A stretch of 64,000 bases of DNA, from positions 1 through 64,000 of the forward strand of contig JACRKC010000104.1 in assembly GCA_016235555.1 (NCBI GenBank). The letters are read 5' to 3'. The translations under genes were made by a program, and so were the position numbers. The DNA is from Verrucomicrobiota bacterium. Its GTDB lineage: Bacteria; Verrucomicrobiota; Verrucomicrobiia; Opitutales; Opitutaceae. The notes under the pieces were generated by a model that saw only the letters and a list, made by a program, of their open reading frames with translations, made no database searches and was not told where the DNA came from. Below are positions 1-10,032 of the stretch, piece after piece (position 1 is the stretch's first letter; each line of letters opens with the position of its first letter).

Positions 1-138
1 GAGCGCACCCGTCTCGGGTGCTGGTGCCGGCGTCTCGCCGACACCTCCGAAATCCTCGGCGAGACGCCGAGGACGGCCCGCGGGACGCGGGCGCTCCCCG
101 AACCACCGCGTGTCACTCAATTGTGCGAGCCTCAGTAG
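1..138. repeat. Compound palindromic repeat, family I, copy 1
   Basis: Nested inverted repeats. The outer arms are GAGCGC and GCGCTC. Inside lie the hairpin CGCACCCGTCTCGGGTGC and further arms around GGCGTCTCGCC and GGCGAGACGCC. A second copy is at 5164-5297, and similarity continues past the palindrome through the tract ending near CGCGTGTCACTCAAT. The element runs into the window edge, so its left end may be missing. Positions 139-284 hold nothing I recognise. Confidence 0.75.
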
Positions 139-284
139 GTTCAACGGTGAAATGGTCGTGGCTCCGGGGTCGGTCGGGTCTTCGACCTGGCCATTCTCGC
201 GAACTGGTCTGCCGGTCAGGTCAGAGACCTGACCCACTGCGCGCAGTCGTCCCCGCGAAACACGTTCCGGGAGGGCGCCCGGGC

Positions 285-680
285 TCAGCCCGCCACCGCG
301 GCGAGGGGCTGCAGGTGCGCCTCGTCCATGCTTGGCGCGGCGACTTCGCGGGGGCCTTCGAGCCAGGTGCTCGCGATGCGCGAGGCCTCGAGCTTCCAGT
401 TCAGTTGCGGAGTCGAGTAGACGGCCAGGATCGGCGCCGAGTCGCTGCCCCTCCAACTGAGGCTGGCTTTGAGGCACTGCGAACCATCGGCGAGCTTGAA
501 CGCCTGGAGGAAGATCGCGCCGGCCGCAAAGTCGTTGCCCGCCCGCGGTGCGAGCGAAAGGCGGGCCAGCCCCTGGTGAAAGTTCACCATGCGGGTGGAG
601 TCCCAGGCTCCGCCATCGATCATCGGGGATTCGGCCACCAGGGCTTTTTCGATTTCGGTGAGAAAAGAAAGCAGGCGCAT
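285..680 (-). CDS. Conserved-looking hypothetical protein, 131 aa
   Basis: I do not recognise a family. The ATG at 680 opens a 131-residue reading frame with ordinary amino-acid composition, no signal peptide and no membrane segment. It begins MRLLSFLTEIEKALVAES and contains the stretch LNWKLEASRIASTWLEGP. It diverges from the receiver gene starting at 759, so the 78-bp gap must hold both promoters. The gap is clearly AT-richer than its surroundings (about 700-740), which fits a promoter region. The opposite-strand frame over this gene is merely an upstream extension of the receiver frame and is unlikely to be coding. Confidence 0.6.
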   Translation of the reverse strand: MRLLSFLTEIEKALVAESPMIDGGAWDSTRMVNFHQGLARLSLAPRAGNDFAAGAIFLQAFKLADGSQCLKASLSWRGSDSAPILAVYSTPQLNWKLEASRIASTWLEGPREVAAPSMDEAHLQPLAAVAG

Positions 681-758
681 GTTTCTTGGGAATCGGCCGG
701 GAGGAAAAAAAGTTTAGAAAAAATTAAAGTTATTTGCGAAACGGTCGTAGAACCCGCC

Positions 759-1199
759 ATGCCGGCGACCCTCGCGGCCCATGACGTGTCTCCCCCTTCC
801 GCCCAGCCGGTATCGGCCGTGGCGGATCTCGCGTTGATCGTCGAGGACGATGATTCCGTCGGTCCGTTGCTGGCCCTCCTGCTGGGGAAGCTCGTCCATC
901 GGACGCACTGGGCGCGATCCAGTGCGGAAGGGTTGCGCTGGTTCGAAGCCCACCGCGACGAGGTGCAACTCGCCGTCATGGACTGCGGTCTGCCCGATGG
1001 CCACGGCGGCACCCTGGCGCACCGCTTGCGCACCCTGCGGCCGGGCCTGCCTTTGCTGGTCACGAGCGGCCGGGCGCAGCCCGACCTCGTGCGGCTGCTC
1101 GCGGCGGACGGGCCGGTCGATTTTCTCCCGAAGCCGTTCGGACTCGGCGAACTCACGCGCCGGGTGCGCACCGTGCTGGCGACGGTCGACCGCGGGTGA
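759..1199 (+). CDS. Single-domain response regulator (receiver)
   Basis: A stand-alone CheY-like receiver of 146 aa. After a roughly 22-residue leader come the acidic pocket (IVEDDD, E29-D31), the phospho-acceptor in AVMDCGLPDG (D75) and the conserved lysine in LPKPF (K125). There is no output domain, so it would act by protein contact or in a phosphorelay. The frame stays open far upstream, but receiver homology and the ATG at 759 just after the AT-rich gap decide the start. It lies 100 bp before the sigma-54 regulator gene and may be cotranscribed with it. No kinase is adjacent, so its partner is unknown. Confidence 0.85.
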   Translation: MPATLAAHDVSPPSAQPVSAVADLALIVEDDDSVGPLLALLLGKLVHRTHWARSSAEGLRWFEAHRDEVQLAVMDCGLPDGHGGTLAHRLRTLRPGLPLLVTSGRAQPDLVRLLAADGPVDFLPKPFGLGELTRRVRTVLATVDRG

Positions 1200-1299
1200 G
1201 GCCGCTCCGCGGCCGGCGGGAACATTTGTTTGCACGAGCGGGCCGGGTGTTTTTAGCTGGCCGAATCACCCAGCCCTTTCGCCACCCAGCGCCGCCCAC

Positions 1300-2778
1300 A
1301 TGTCTTTTGAGAAGATCCTGATCGTCGAGGACGACGTCGTCGTCCGCAATCTGCTCCAGAGCATCTTCCTCCGGCACAAGCTCACTCCGACGGTCGCGGA
1401 TAATCTTGCCCAGGCCACGGCGCACCTGGATCGCGAGCAATTCGACCTGATGATGCTCGATCTGCGGCTCCCCGACGGCGACGGCCTGAAATTCCTCGAG
1501 CAGATCGCCACGCTCCCGGAACGCCCGCTCGTCGTCATGGTGACCGGCTTCGGTTCGATCGAGTCGGCGGTCGCGTGCATGCGGGCCGGTGCGTTCGACT
1601 ACGTCCTGAAGCCGTTTTCACCGAGCCAGATCGACGTGATTCTGCGCAAGGCGAACACCTACCACCAACTCGTCAAGGTGAACCGCCTGCTCAGCGACGA
1701 CGCCGCTGACGAGGATGGCGCGCTGGTGGGCCGCAGCCCGGCCATGATGCGGCTGCGGCAGCTCATCGACCGGGTCGCGCCGACGGATGCGACGGTGCTC
1801 ATCACCGGCGAGAGCGGCACGGGCAAGGAGATGATCTCGCGCGAATTCTACCGCCGCAGCCCGCGCCGCAGCCAGCCGTTCATCAAGGTCAACTGCGCGG
1901 CCGTTTCGCAGACGTTGATCGAGAGCGAGTTCTTCGGTCACGAGCGCGGCGCGTTCACCGGGGCGACGGAGCGGCGGGAGGGCCGGTTCGAACTGGCCCA
2001 CAACGGCACGTTGCTGCTCGACGAAGTGAGCGAGATTCCGCCGGCCCTTCAGGCCAAGCTGCTGCGCGTGCTGCAGGAACGCGAGTTCGAGCGGGTCGGC
2101 GGGTCGCGCACGATCAAAGTCAACGTCCGCATCCTCGCCACCTCCAATCGCGATTTGCTGAGCCACGTGACGAAGGGTGAGTTCCGCCAGGATCTCTACT
2201 ACCGGCTCAATGTCTTTCCGGTGCACGTGCCGGCGTTGCGCGAACGGGTCGAGGACATCCCGTTGCTCGCGGAGCACTTTTTGCAGCGGTTCAGCCGCAA
2301 GCATGGCGTGAAGGTCACCGGTTTCTCGGATTCGGCGTGCGCCACGATGCTCGCCTACCGCTGGCCCGGCAACGTCCGCGAACTGCAAAACACCGTGGAG
2401 CGGGCGGTGATCCTGTCCGAGTCCGGCCGCCCCGTGACCGCCGCCTCGCTCGGCCTTCCCGTCGACCTGATCCCGACGGATCCGAGCACGATGCATCCGT
2501 GGACGCAGGCGGCGCCGAGCGAGAACCTTTCACCGGAGGAACCGGTGCCGGCGGTCGCGACGCCGGCCGTCGCCACGGATGACCAGAACGGCCATGTGCT
2601 GCGGCTCGACGAGTTGGAGAAACAGGCGATCCGGGCGGCGTTGCGCCAGACCGCCGGAAATCGCACGCAAGCGGCGGCCGCCCTCGGCATCAGCATCCGG
2701 ACGCTGCGCAACAAATTGCAGGAATACCGCGAGGCCGGCGATCCGGTCGACGCCGGGATGGACTCGTCCGACGCGTAG
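1300..2778 (+). CDS. Sigma-54-dependent response regulator, NtrC family
   Basis: A 492-aa bacterial enhancer-binding protein. Residues 1-120 are a receiver with D11/D12, phospho-acceptor D54 (MLDLRLPDG) and K104. Residues about 140-370 are the AAA+ domain, with Walker A GESGTGKE (170-177), the sigma-54 contact loop GAFTGA (217-222) and Walker B TLLLDE (237-242). The C-terminus is a Fis-type helix-turn-helix (TAGNRTQAAAALGIS then RTLRNKLQEY). All motifs needed for ATP-driven opening of sigma-54 promoters are intact. The frame is open upstream of the ATG at 1300, but the family starts there (MSFEKILIVEDD). Target genes and cognate kinase are not evident; no histidine kinase is next to it. Confidence 0.95.
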   Translation: MSFEKILIVEDDVVVRNLLQSIFLRHKLTPTVADNLAQATAHLDREQFDLMMLDLRLPDGDGLKFLEQIATLPERPLVVMVTGFGSIESAVACMRAGAFDYVLKPFSPSQIDVILRKANTYHQLVKVNRLLSDDAADEDGALVGRSPAMMRLRQLIDRVAPTDATVLITGESGTGKEMISREFYRRSPRRSQPFIKVNCAAVSQTLIESEFFGHERGAFTGATERREGRFELAHNGTLLLDEVSEIPPALQAKLLRVLQEREFERVGGSRTIKVNVRILATSNRDLLSHVTKGEFRQDLYYRLNVFPVHVPALRERVEDIPLLAEHFLQRFSRKHGVKVTGFSDSACATMLAYRWPGNVRELQNTVERAVILSESGRPVTAASLGLPVDLIPTDPSTMHPWTQAAPSENLSPEEPVPAVATPAVATDDQNGHVLRLDELEKQAIRAALRQTAGNRTQAAAALGISIRTLRNKLQEYREAGDPVDAGMDSSDA

Positions 2779-3083
2779 CGCCACCGGGCCGCGGAGCTCG
2801 CCCGGGCCGCCCGGTGCGAGGGTGCTGACCACCGCGCTCGGTGGCGTGCGTCGAAAAGCCGCTGCCGCGACGCAGCGGGAGCCGTGAAGCTTTCGCCGGT
2901 GCGTGCGACACGCCCGCGCGTTCCGCTACGAGCGCGGCGCGCGGTCTGGCGTTTTTTTGTTTTTCGCCGGCCCGCCCGAGGGGCGCGGTCGCGAAATTTC
3001 GCTCATACGGGATTTTCCGCGTTAAACCTCGGCGGAAACGCGCCGATATGCGGTCAACACTTCATCCGCACTGCACCCCTCCC
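2779..3083. other. Intergenic region with hairpin and degenerate family G palindrome
   Basis: Right after the regulator stop, CACCGGGC (2782-2789) and GCCCGGTG (2808-2815) can pair, but no T-run follows, so a terminator role is weak. At about 2870-2930 a decayed family G element is visible: GCAGCGGGAGCCGTGAAGC on the left and TTCCGCTAC on the right, compared with the better copy at 46242-46311. The AT-richer stretch at 2950-3020 probably carries the promoter of the CheX-like gene. Confidence 0.45.
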
Positions 3084-3605
3084 ATGCCTGCAATTGCCGA
3101 TATCAACGAAACCCTCGTCCGCACCTACATCAACCGTGCGGTGAGTGACGTCTTCAAAACCATGCTCGGTCGCGAACCGACGTTCAGCGCCCAACGCGAG
3201 CAAGTCCCGTCCACCGATCTGCCCCCGCTCGACAGCCACCGGCCGCAGGTGGTCGGCACCGTGGGCTTCATTGGCGATGTCAATGGCCTGATCTATCTCC
3301 ATCTCGATCTCGCCTTCGCCCGCGTCTGCACCTGCCACCTCCTCGGCATGACCGAGGCCGAGCTCGATGAGGCGGGCGACGACGTGATCAACGACGCGAT
3401 CGGCGAACTCACCAACATGACGGTCGGCAGCTTCAAGAACGGCCTCTGCGATTCCGGCTACCCCTGCAAGCTCACCATTCCGTCCATCGTGCGCGGCAGC
3501 AATTTCATCATCGAGCCCATCAGCTCGGCGTCGCGGCACATCTACTATTTCGACTGCCAGGAACACCGCGTCGTCGCCGACATCCTCATCCAGCGCGACG
3601 AGTAA
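3084..3605 (+). CDS. CheX-like chemotaxis phosphatase domain protein
   Basis: A 173-aa protein matching the CheX/CheC/FliY phosphatase fold that removes phosphate from CheY-like receivers. The diagnostic helix is present: INDAIGELTNMTVGSFKNG, with the catalytic pair E108 and N111 in the ExxN arrangement. There is no membrane segment. It lies 18 bp upstream of a receiver-STAS protein, so the two are very likely cotranscribed and functional partners. The start at 3084 fits the family; the upstream open frame is low-complexity intergenic DNA. No flagellar or methyl-accepting genes are nearby, so the pathway may not be classical chemotaxis. Confidence 0.85.
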   Translation: MPAIADINETLVRTYINRAVSDVFKTMLGREPTFSAQREQVPSTDLPPLDSHRPQVVGTVGFIGDVNGLIYLHLDLAFARVCTCHLLGMTEAELDEAGDDVINDAIGELTNMTVGSFKNGLCDSGYPCKLTIPSIVRGSNFIIEPISSASRHIYYFDCQEHRVVADILIQRDE

Positions 3606-3623
3606 GCTGAAACTTTCACCACC

Positions 3624-4793
3624 ATGCGTTACAAAGTTCTCACCGTGGACGACTCGAAGACCGTCCGCATCATCGTCAAGAAAGCCTTCAAACCCTACGA
3701 TTGCGAAATCCTGGAGGCGGCCAATGGCGTGGAGGGCCTGGCGGTCGCGGCGAAGGAGAGCCCGGATCTCATCCTGCTCGACGTCACGATGCCGGTCATG
3801 GACGGCGTCGAAATGCTCACCAAACTCAAGGCCGATCCCGCCCTCAAAGCCATCCCGGTCATGATGCTCACGGCTGAAGGCGGCCGCGACAATGTCCTCA
3901 AGATCGCGAAGATCGGGGTGCGTGATTACCTCGTGAAGCCGTTCAAGGAGGAAGTGCTCATCGAGAAATGCGGCCGGATCATCGATCTGAAGCCGCTCAC
4001 CGACGGCCCGGCCAAAACCAAGTCCATTTTCGATCCGGCCGACATCCTCGTCGTCGAGGACAAACCGGCGATCGTGCAGCAAATCCAGGAAGGCCTGAAA
4101 CACACGCCGTGGAAAGTGCGCGGGGTCGCCACCCAAGGCGAGGCCATCGATACCTGCACCAAGACGCCGCCCGATGTCGTGCTCGTGTCGCTGTCGCTCC
4201 CGGAGGAAGCCGCGTTCACCCTTTTCCGCCTGCTGCGCACCAACGTGAAGACGAAATACACGCCCGTCTTTGCGCTCGTGGTGAAAACCGAGACCAGCCA
4301 GCAGCAACAGGCGCAGACCATGGGGTTCAGCGCCATCATCACCAAGCCGATCGATGCCGGCGAACTCGAGACCAAGATCGCGAAGGCGATGAACCTCGAT
4401 ACTTCGCAGCGCTACTATGCGATCGAGAGCGAGTGCCTGGTCATGCGCCTGCCCGAGAATTGCTCCGCCCCGGTGCTCGCCGAGGCCGCCCACTATCTCA
4501 AGCCGAAGTTCACCGAAGCGGTCGACGCCGGTCACAACAAGGTCGTCATCGACATCCATCAGTTGCGCAACCTGCACATGGGCGTGATCAAGCTCCTGTT
4601 CCAGGCCATGCAAACCTGCCGCGAACTCGCGATGCAGTTCGCCCTGGTCGCCAACCAGCACATCATCTCCGAGTGCAAAGGCTTCGAGGACACGCGCGGA
4701 TGGACCTTCTACGAGTCGCTGGATGAAGCGAAGGCCAACCTCGGCAAGGCCGGGACGCCCGCGCCGGCCCAGCAACTGGCCGAAGTCGCCTGA
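3624..4793 (+). CDS. Response regulator: active receiver, degenerate receiver, STAS-like domain
   Basis: A 389-aa protein with three modules. Residues 1-120 form a complete receiver (D9/D10, phospho-acceptor D53 in LLDVTMPVMDG, K105). Residues about 140-255 form a second receiver in which the acceptor aspartate is replaced by serine (S189 in VLVSLSLPEE) while the lysine K241 (TKPID) remains, so it should not be phosphorylated. Residues about 265-375 resemble an anti-sigma-antagonist (STAS) fold (NKVVIDIHQLRNLHMGVIKL). The tail is Ala/Pro-rich. With the CheX-like phosphatase just upstream, this looks like a small switch in which phosphorylation of the first receiver controls a STAS partner interaction. 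No partner kinase or anti-sigma factor is nearby. The STAS call is by sequence pattern only. Confidence 0.85.
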   Translation: MRYKVLTVDDSKTVRIIVKKAFKPYDCEILEAANGVEGLAVAAKESPDLILLDVTMPVMDGVEMLTKLKADPALKAIPVMMLTAEGGRDNVLKIAKIGVRDYLVKPFKEEVLIEKCGRIIDLKPLTDGPAKTKSIFDPADILVVEDKPAIVQQIQEGLKHTPWKVRGVATQGEAIDTCTKTPPDVVLVSLSLPEEAAFTLFRLLRTNVKTKYTPVFALVVKTETSQQQQAQTMGFSAIITKPIDAGELETKIAKAMNLDTSQRYYAIESECLVMRLPENCSAPVLAEAAHYLKPKFTEAVDAGHNKVVIDIHQLRNLHMGVIKLLFQAMQTCRELAMQFALVANQHIISECKGFEDTRGWTFYESLDEAKANLGKAGTPAPAQQLAEVA

Positions 4794-5163
4794 GCAGGCC
4801 TCCGCCGAGCGATCCAATTTGTCAGGGGGTGTGAAAGCTAGAACCGGCGGGCGGTGCGCAATGTGGGCGCGCCGCCCGCACTCTGGCTTCCTCCGATCGT
4901 CGGTGCGCGGATGGTTGCATTGTGTCCGGCCGCCTTCGGCCGGTCCGGCCCTTGGGCGCACCCGGAGCTTCCCGGTGGCGGGCGGCGTCGATTCGATCGC
5001 GGCCGGCGGCACGCGTTGACCTCCGTCAGCGGGCACCTCGCGCCTGCGGAAAACATTGCACCAACGTTCCGCGGGTTTCGGACGTTGCAGGGCCGCCGCT
5101 CGTCGGTGGGCCGCGGCTACTGAGTCTCCCGAAATTAGGGTGACCAAGAGTTCGTAGGTTCGG
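4794..5163. other. Intergenic region, no gene recognised
   Basis: This stretch shows no convincing coding frame. It holds a short perfect hairpin, CCGGCCGCCTTCGGCCGG (about 4926-4943), without a T-run. The rest is GC-rich sequence leading into the repeats that begin at 5164. The open frames here differ in composition from neighbouring genes and match nothing I know. Confidence 0.4.
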
Positions 5164-5297
5164 GGAGCGCACCCGTCTCGGGTGCGCGTGTCGGCCTCTC
5201 GCCGACACCTCCGCGGTCCTCGGCTAGGCGCCGCGGACAGCCCGCGGGACGCAGGCGCTCCCGAACCTCCGCGTGTCACTCAATCATGCGAGCCTCG
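5164..5297. repeat. Compound palindromic repeat, family I, copy 2
   Basis: Second copy of the element at 1-138: outer arms GGGAGCGC and GCGCTCCC, hairpin CGCACCCGTCTCGGGTGCG, and right flank CGCGTGTCACTCAATCATGC. Differences between the copies lie mostly in the inner arms. It abuts the family J element that follows. Confidence 0.8.
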
Positions 5298-5413
5298 GTA
5301 TTATACCAACGTCACCTTGCTTTTGGACTGTAGGCCCGGCCGGTGACCGGGTTGCCCGCCCAGCGGGCGGGCCTGCAACGGAAAGTCTGAAAGCTACGGG
5401 ACGTTGGTATTAT
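5298..5413. repeat. Nested palindromic repeat, family J, copy 1
   Basis: Outer arms TTATACCAACGTC (5301-5313) and GACGTTGGTATTAT (5400-5413) enclose an inner GTAG-headed hairpin (GTAGGCCCGGCCGGTGACC, from 5330). A left-end copy recurs at 34243-34335. The minus-strand protease gene ends about 60 bp away, so the hairpin could also stop transcription, but no T-run is seen. Confidence 0.75.
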
Positions 5414-5476
5414 CGAGTCCGGCCGATGAGGCGGCGTCCTGGCGCAGCGCGCAGGTTGCGGCTCGAAACCGCCCCG

Positions 5477-7012
<1,536 letters not shown>

Positions 7013-7095
7013 GTTCGGGGGACGAAGAAGCGTTGCCGGCGAGCATGCGCGTCTGCGCGAAAATGCGAGACTGTTGTGCGGCGCGGAATCACGGG

Positions 7096-7235
7096 AGTGT
7101 CATTCAAACCGAGGTCCGTTTCCGAAGGCCTCGGCTGTAGCGGCGGTCTATGACCGCCGGCGTTGCGCCAACTGGATTCGTTCGTCGGTCATAGACCGCC
7201 GCTACAAATCGCTGACCTCGGTTTGAATCACACCC
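7096..7235. repeat. Nested palindrome, family A, copy 1
   Basis: Outer arms GTGTCATTCAAACCGAGGTC (7097-7116) and GACCTCGGTTTGAATCACAC (7213-7232) flank an inner inverted pair of GTAGCGGCGGTCTATGACCG units. Three further full copies are at 27164, 43563 and 50653. Terminal inverted repeats around an internal GTAG-headed pair give it a MITE/REPIN-like look. Confidence 0.85.
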
Positions 7236-7264
7236 GAATCACGACGCAGGGCCGGGCCCGCTGC

Positions 7265-7735
7265 TCAGTAGCGGACTTTGTCGCGTTTGGTGGCCCACTC
7301 GCGAAAGGCGGCCTGCGCCTCTCCCCGCAGCAGCGGCTGCATGGCGACGGTGCGCTGCTCGGGCGGAAGCGGCACCTGCTGGTAGATGAAATCGTCGTCG
7401 AACCCGATCGCGGCGGCGTCGGCGCGGGTGTTGCCGTAGTGGACCTGCGGGATGCGCGCCCAGTAAATCGCCGCGAGGCACATGGGGCATGGTTCGCAGC
7501 TGGTGTAGAGTTCGCAGTCGGCGAGTTGGAACGTCTCGAGGTTGGCGCAGGCGTCGCGGATCGCGACGACCTCGGCGTGGGCCGTGGGGTCGTTCGTCGA
7601 AGTCACGCGGTTGTGGCCGCGGCCGACGATCTCGCCCTGCCGCACGACCACGCAACCGAAGGGGCCGCCACGGCCGCCGCGCATCCCGGCCTCGGCGAGC
7701 TTGATGGCTTCGCGCATGAAGTGCTTCTGGCTCAT
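7265..7735 (-). CDS. guaD: Guanine deaminase
   Basis: A 156-aa cytidine-deaminase-fold enzyme that converts guanine to xanthine and ammonia. The zinc site is complete: H53 and the proton shuttle E55 in TAHAEV, and C83 and C86 in SCEPCPMC. Length and motifs (GGPFG, TSTNDPTAHAEV, GFDDDFIYQQ) match the short Bacillus-type guanine deaminase rather than tRNA adenosine deaminase or the large amidohydrolase type. It sits at the head of a purine cluster and would feed xanthine to the xanthine dehydrogenase at 16827. It is on the same strand as the 5'-nucleotidase gene just upstream (60 bp gap). Substrate choice is inferred from family and context. Confidence 0.88.
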   Translation of the reverse strand: MSQKHFMREAIKLAEAGMRGGRGGPFGCVVVRQGEIVGRGHNRVTSTNDPTAHAEVVAIRDACANLETFQLADCELYTSCEPCPMCLAAIYWARIPQVHYGNTRADAAAIGFDDDFIYQQVPLPPEQRTVAMQPLLRGEAQAAFREWATKRDKVRY

Positions 7736-7795
7736 GGTGAGCGAAGATGTATGGCGCGGAACGCGGGAGGAATGAAAATCTCGCCGTGAATGCGA

Positions 7796-9373
7796 CTAGA
7801 CCGCGGGCACCATCCGGCCGAGCGTTGGCGGTGAGATGACTTTCGCCGCCTTGATGTGATCATAGAAGAGATCATTCAGCTGCCCATCGCGTGCGACTTC
7901 ACGGCCCTGCTTGAACGCGAGATAGCCGTCGCCGCCCTCGGCGAGAAAACTGTTCGTCGTGACACGATAAAGTTTTTCGTCGTTTACCGGCTGCCCGCCA
8001 ACGTGGACCTCGACGAGGCGCGAACCGATGGGCCGCCGCAGATCGTAAACCGCGCGCACCCCGGAAACCTGGCCCATCCCGGCCTTGAGCGAGAGGGAAT
8101 GTTCGAGCACGGCCTTGAGGTCGTGGCCGGCGAGTTCGAGTGTGACGACGTTGTTGAGAAACGGAAACACGTCGAGCACGTGGCTCCGGTCGAGTTCACC
8201 TTCCGGCAAATCGGAGCGCAGGCCGCCGGCGTTGGTCAGCGCGACATCGGAGCCGGCGCGCACACGCATGATGTCTGCGATGAGCGAGCCAAGCGGCGAT
8301 TCGCGGTTGTAGCAGCGGATGATTCGCTCCGTGGCGCGGCCCACGGGCGCGCCGACTTGCTCGACGACCACGCGCCGGTAGTGCGCGGTGCGTTCGGCGA
8401 CCGCCGGGTGCGGCGGGAGTTGATCGCTCCAGGTTTTCAGCAATGCGGCCTCGTGGTGCACCACCTTGCGGTTCCTTACGCTGAGCCGGATGCGACCGAG
8501 CCGCGTGCCGTAGCCGTAAGTCTGCGTGATGATCGTGCCGGTGGCGGGATGGACGATCGGTTGTTCGAGCCCGTGATGCGAATGAGCGGCGATGTAAACG
8601 TCGATGCCCGGCACCGCGCCGCAAAACGCGAGGTCTTCGTCGAGCGGGCGCTGGACGTCGGGATCGTTTTCCGCGTCGGTCTGCATTGCGCCGGGCAGAC
8701 CCATGTGCGCGAGCACGACGAGCACGTCGACGGTGTTGCGGAGTTCCTGCACGCACGCGGCGGTCTCGGCCACGGGATCGGTGAACTCGAGTTCGGCGAC
8801 CTTCGACGGCATGATGGTGAAGCGGGCGGCGTTGAGCCCCATCACGCCGATGACGCCGAGCCGCACGCCATCGCGCTCGAGAATCGTGTGGGGCCGCAGG
8901 AAGCGGAAGCCGCCGGTTTTGTAGCGGACGTTGCAGCACAGAATCGGAAACGGCACGCGCGTCGCGGCGTGCGCGAAGATTTGCCAGCCGTAGTCGAACT
9001 CGTGATTGCCCGCGCTCATCGCATCATAGCGCATCAACGTCATGAACTCCATCAACGCCTCGCCGTGCGTGAGGTGCGACATTGCGCCGGTAAACATGTC
9101 GCCGGAGTCGAGCAGGAAGGAAGTTTTCGCTGCCGCGCGCTCGCGCTCCACGAGCGTGGCGAGGTGCGCGGCGCCGCCGAGTTTCGGCGAACCGGGCAGC
9201 CAGTAGGCGGGGATGGGGTTGAACGCGCTGTGAAAATCGTTCGTGTAGAGAATCGTGAGATCGTGCGCGCCGCCCCCGAGTTTGCCGATGTCTGCGCGAG
9301 CGGTCTGGAGCGCGGGGATAAACGCGAGCGGCGAGCGGGCGGCGAGTTTCGTGAATTGGCGGCGGGTCAGCAT
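7796..9373 (-). CDS. Secreted 5'-nucleotidase / metallophosphatase, Tat signal
   Basis: A 525-aa two-domain enzyme of the UshA/5'-nucleotidase family. The N-terminus has a twin-arginine-like signal (TRRQFTKLAAR, then a hydrophobic stretch ending TARA). The metallophosphoesterase domain shows TNDFH (D46, H48), SGDMF (D92), GNHEFD (N123, H124) and AHSHHG. The C-terminal domain (about residues 345-500) carries NAGGLRSDL and NNVVTLELAG typical of 5'-nucleotidases. It likely removes phosphate from nucleotides in the periplasm, supplying nucleosides to the purine route encoded nearby. Exact substrate (AMP, UDP-sugar, cyclic nucleotides) cannot be read from sequence. Confidence 0.9.
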   Translation of the reverse strand: MLTRRQFTKLAARSPLAFIPALQTARADIGKLGGGAHDLTILYTNDFHSAFNPIPAYWLPGSPKLGGAAHLATLVERERAAAKTSFLLDSGDMFTGAMSHLTHGEALMEFMTLMRYDAMSAGNHEFDYGWQIFAHAATRVPFPILCCNVRYKTGGFRFLRPHTILERDGVRLGVIGVMGLNAARFTIMPSKVAELEFTDPVAETAACVQELRNTVDVLVVLAHMGLPGAMQTDAENDPDVQRPLDEDLAFCGAVPGIDVYIAAHSHHGLEQPIVHPATGTIITQTYGYGTRLGRIRLSVRNRKVVHHEAALLKTWSDQLPPHPAVAERTAHYRRVVVEQVGAPVGRATERIIRCYNRESPLGSLIADIMRVRAGSDVALTNAGGLRSDLPEGELDRSHVLDVFPFLNNVVTLELAGHDLKAVLEHSLSLKAGMGQVSGVRAVYDLRRPIGSRLVEVHVGGQPVNDEKLYRVTTNSFLAEGGDGYLAFKQGREVARDGQLNDLFYDHIKAAKVISPPTLGRMVPAV

Positions 9374-9389
9374 GGGGCGGGGGAGTTGA

Positions 9390-9770
9390 TTATTTTGGTT
9401 TTTCCCACGGCGTGGCGTCGAGCGTCACGCGGTGCAGCGTCCCTCGAAACGTGGCCGGTGAAACGTAGTCCTCGCTCACCGGCGTATAGAGGTCGCAGCC
9501 GAGATCGAAGGTTTCGTGCGTGATGTTGCGCATCCGGCGGGGCACGTGGCCGTGACCGGCCTCGCGGCCATCCACCGAAGGAACAACATCCGCGCCACCG
9601 TCCGGTGTGAGCGTGAAGCGCGCGCCGAGTCGCTGCGCTGCGGCGGGCAGCAGATCGGCGGAAATCACGGTGGTGCGTTCTTCGCCGGCGTAGTTGTAGT
9701 GGAACTTGAGCCGGTCCTCATGAAGGTAGAGTGAGAAACCGGCGAAGCGCGGAAAATTAACACGCGGCAT
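9390..9770 (-). pseudogene. C-terminal remnant of an arylsulfatase
   Basis: About 127 residues that match only the C-terminal domain of large arylsulfatases: FAGFSLYLHEDRLKFHYNY, GREAGHGHVPRR, ETFDLGCDLYTPVSEDY and a final TFRGTLHRVTLD. The catalytic sulfatase domain with its CxPxR formylglycine site is absent. The frame can be extended to 9833 but without further homology. It sits 16 bp upstream of the 5'-nucleotidase start and could be translated as a small protein, but truncation of a sulfatase gene whose 5' part has been lost is the simplest reading. A family K repeat lies about 90 bp beyond its start. Confidence 0.65.
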
Positions 9771-9857
9771 TTTTGGGGCGCTGAATCGAGCGAGATTCGG
9801 TTTGATTGCCCGGTCGTTCACGTTTGTCAACACAGCGGGCCCGCAATGAGGTGCAGC

Positions 9858-9974
9858 GGGCGCATCTCAGTTTCTTGCCGTCCGGAGAGAGCGAAGGAGC
9901 GGGGGTTTTCAGCCGCCGAGCTTGGGCGCTTGGAAAAGCGCCCCTCCGCAGTGCACGAAAGTGAGATGCGCCCA
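9858..9974. repeat. Nested palindrome, family K, copy 1
   Basis: Outer arms GGGCGCATCTCAGTTTC and GAAAGTGAGATGCGCCC enclose a GC-rich inner hairpin around GGGCGCTTGGAAAAGCGCCC. Related copies are at 26790 and 34191. It fills the gap between the sulfatase remnant and malate synthase, which are divergent. Confidence 0.75.
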
Positions 9975-10032
9975 GGTGCAGCCGAACGATTGGAGCTTGG
10001 CGCTTGGAGCTTGGAGCTTTTGACTCGCGCGT

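Noticed and set aside
2782-2815. Intrinsic terminator after the sigma-54 regulator
   Set aside because: An 8-bp stem exists but has a long loop and no T-run; not called as a terminator.
7265-7735. tRNA adenosine deaminase (tadA) instead of guanine deaminase
   Set aside because: The C-terminal region with GFDDDFIYQQ and the 156-aa length match guanine deaminase, and the genomic context is purine catabolism.
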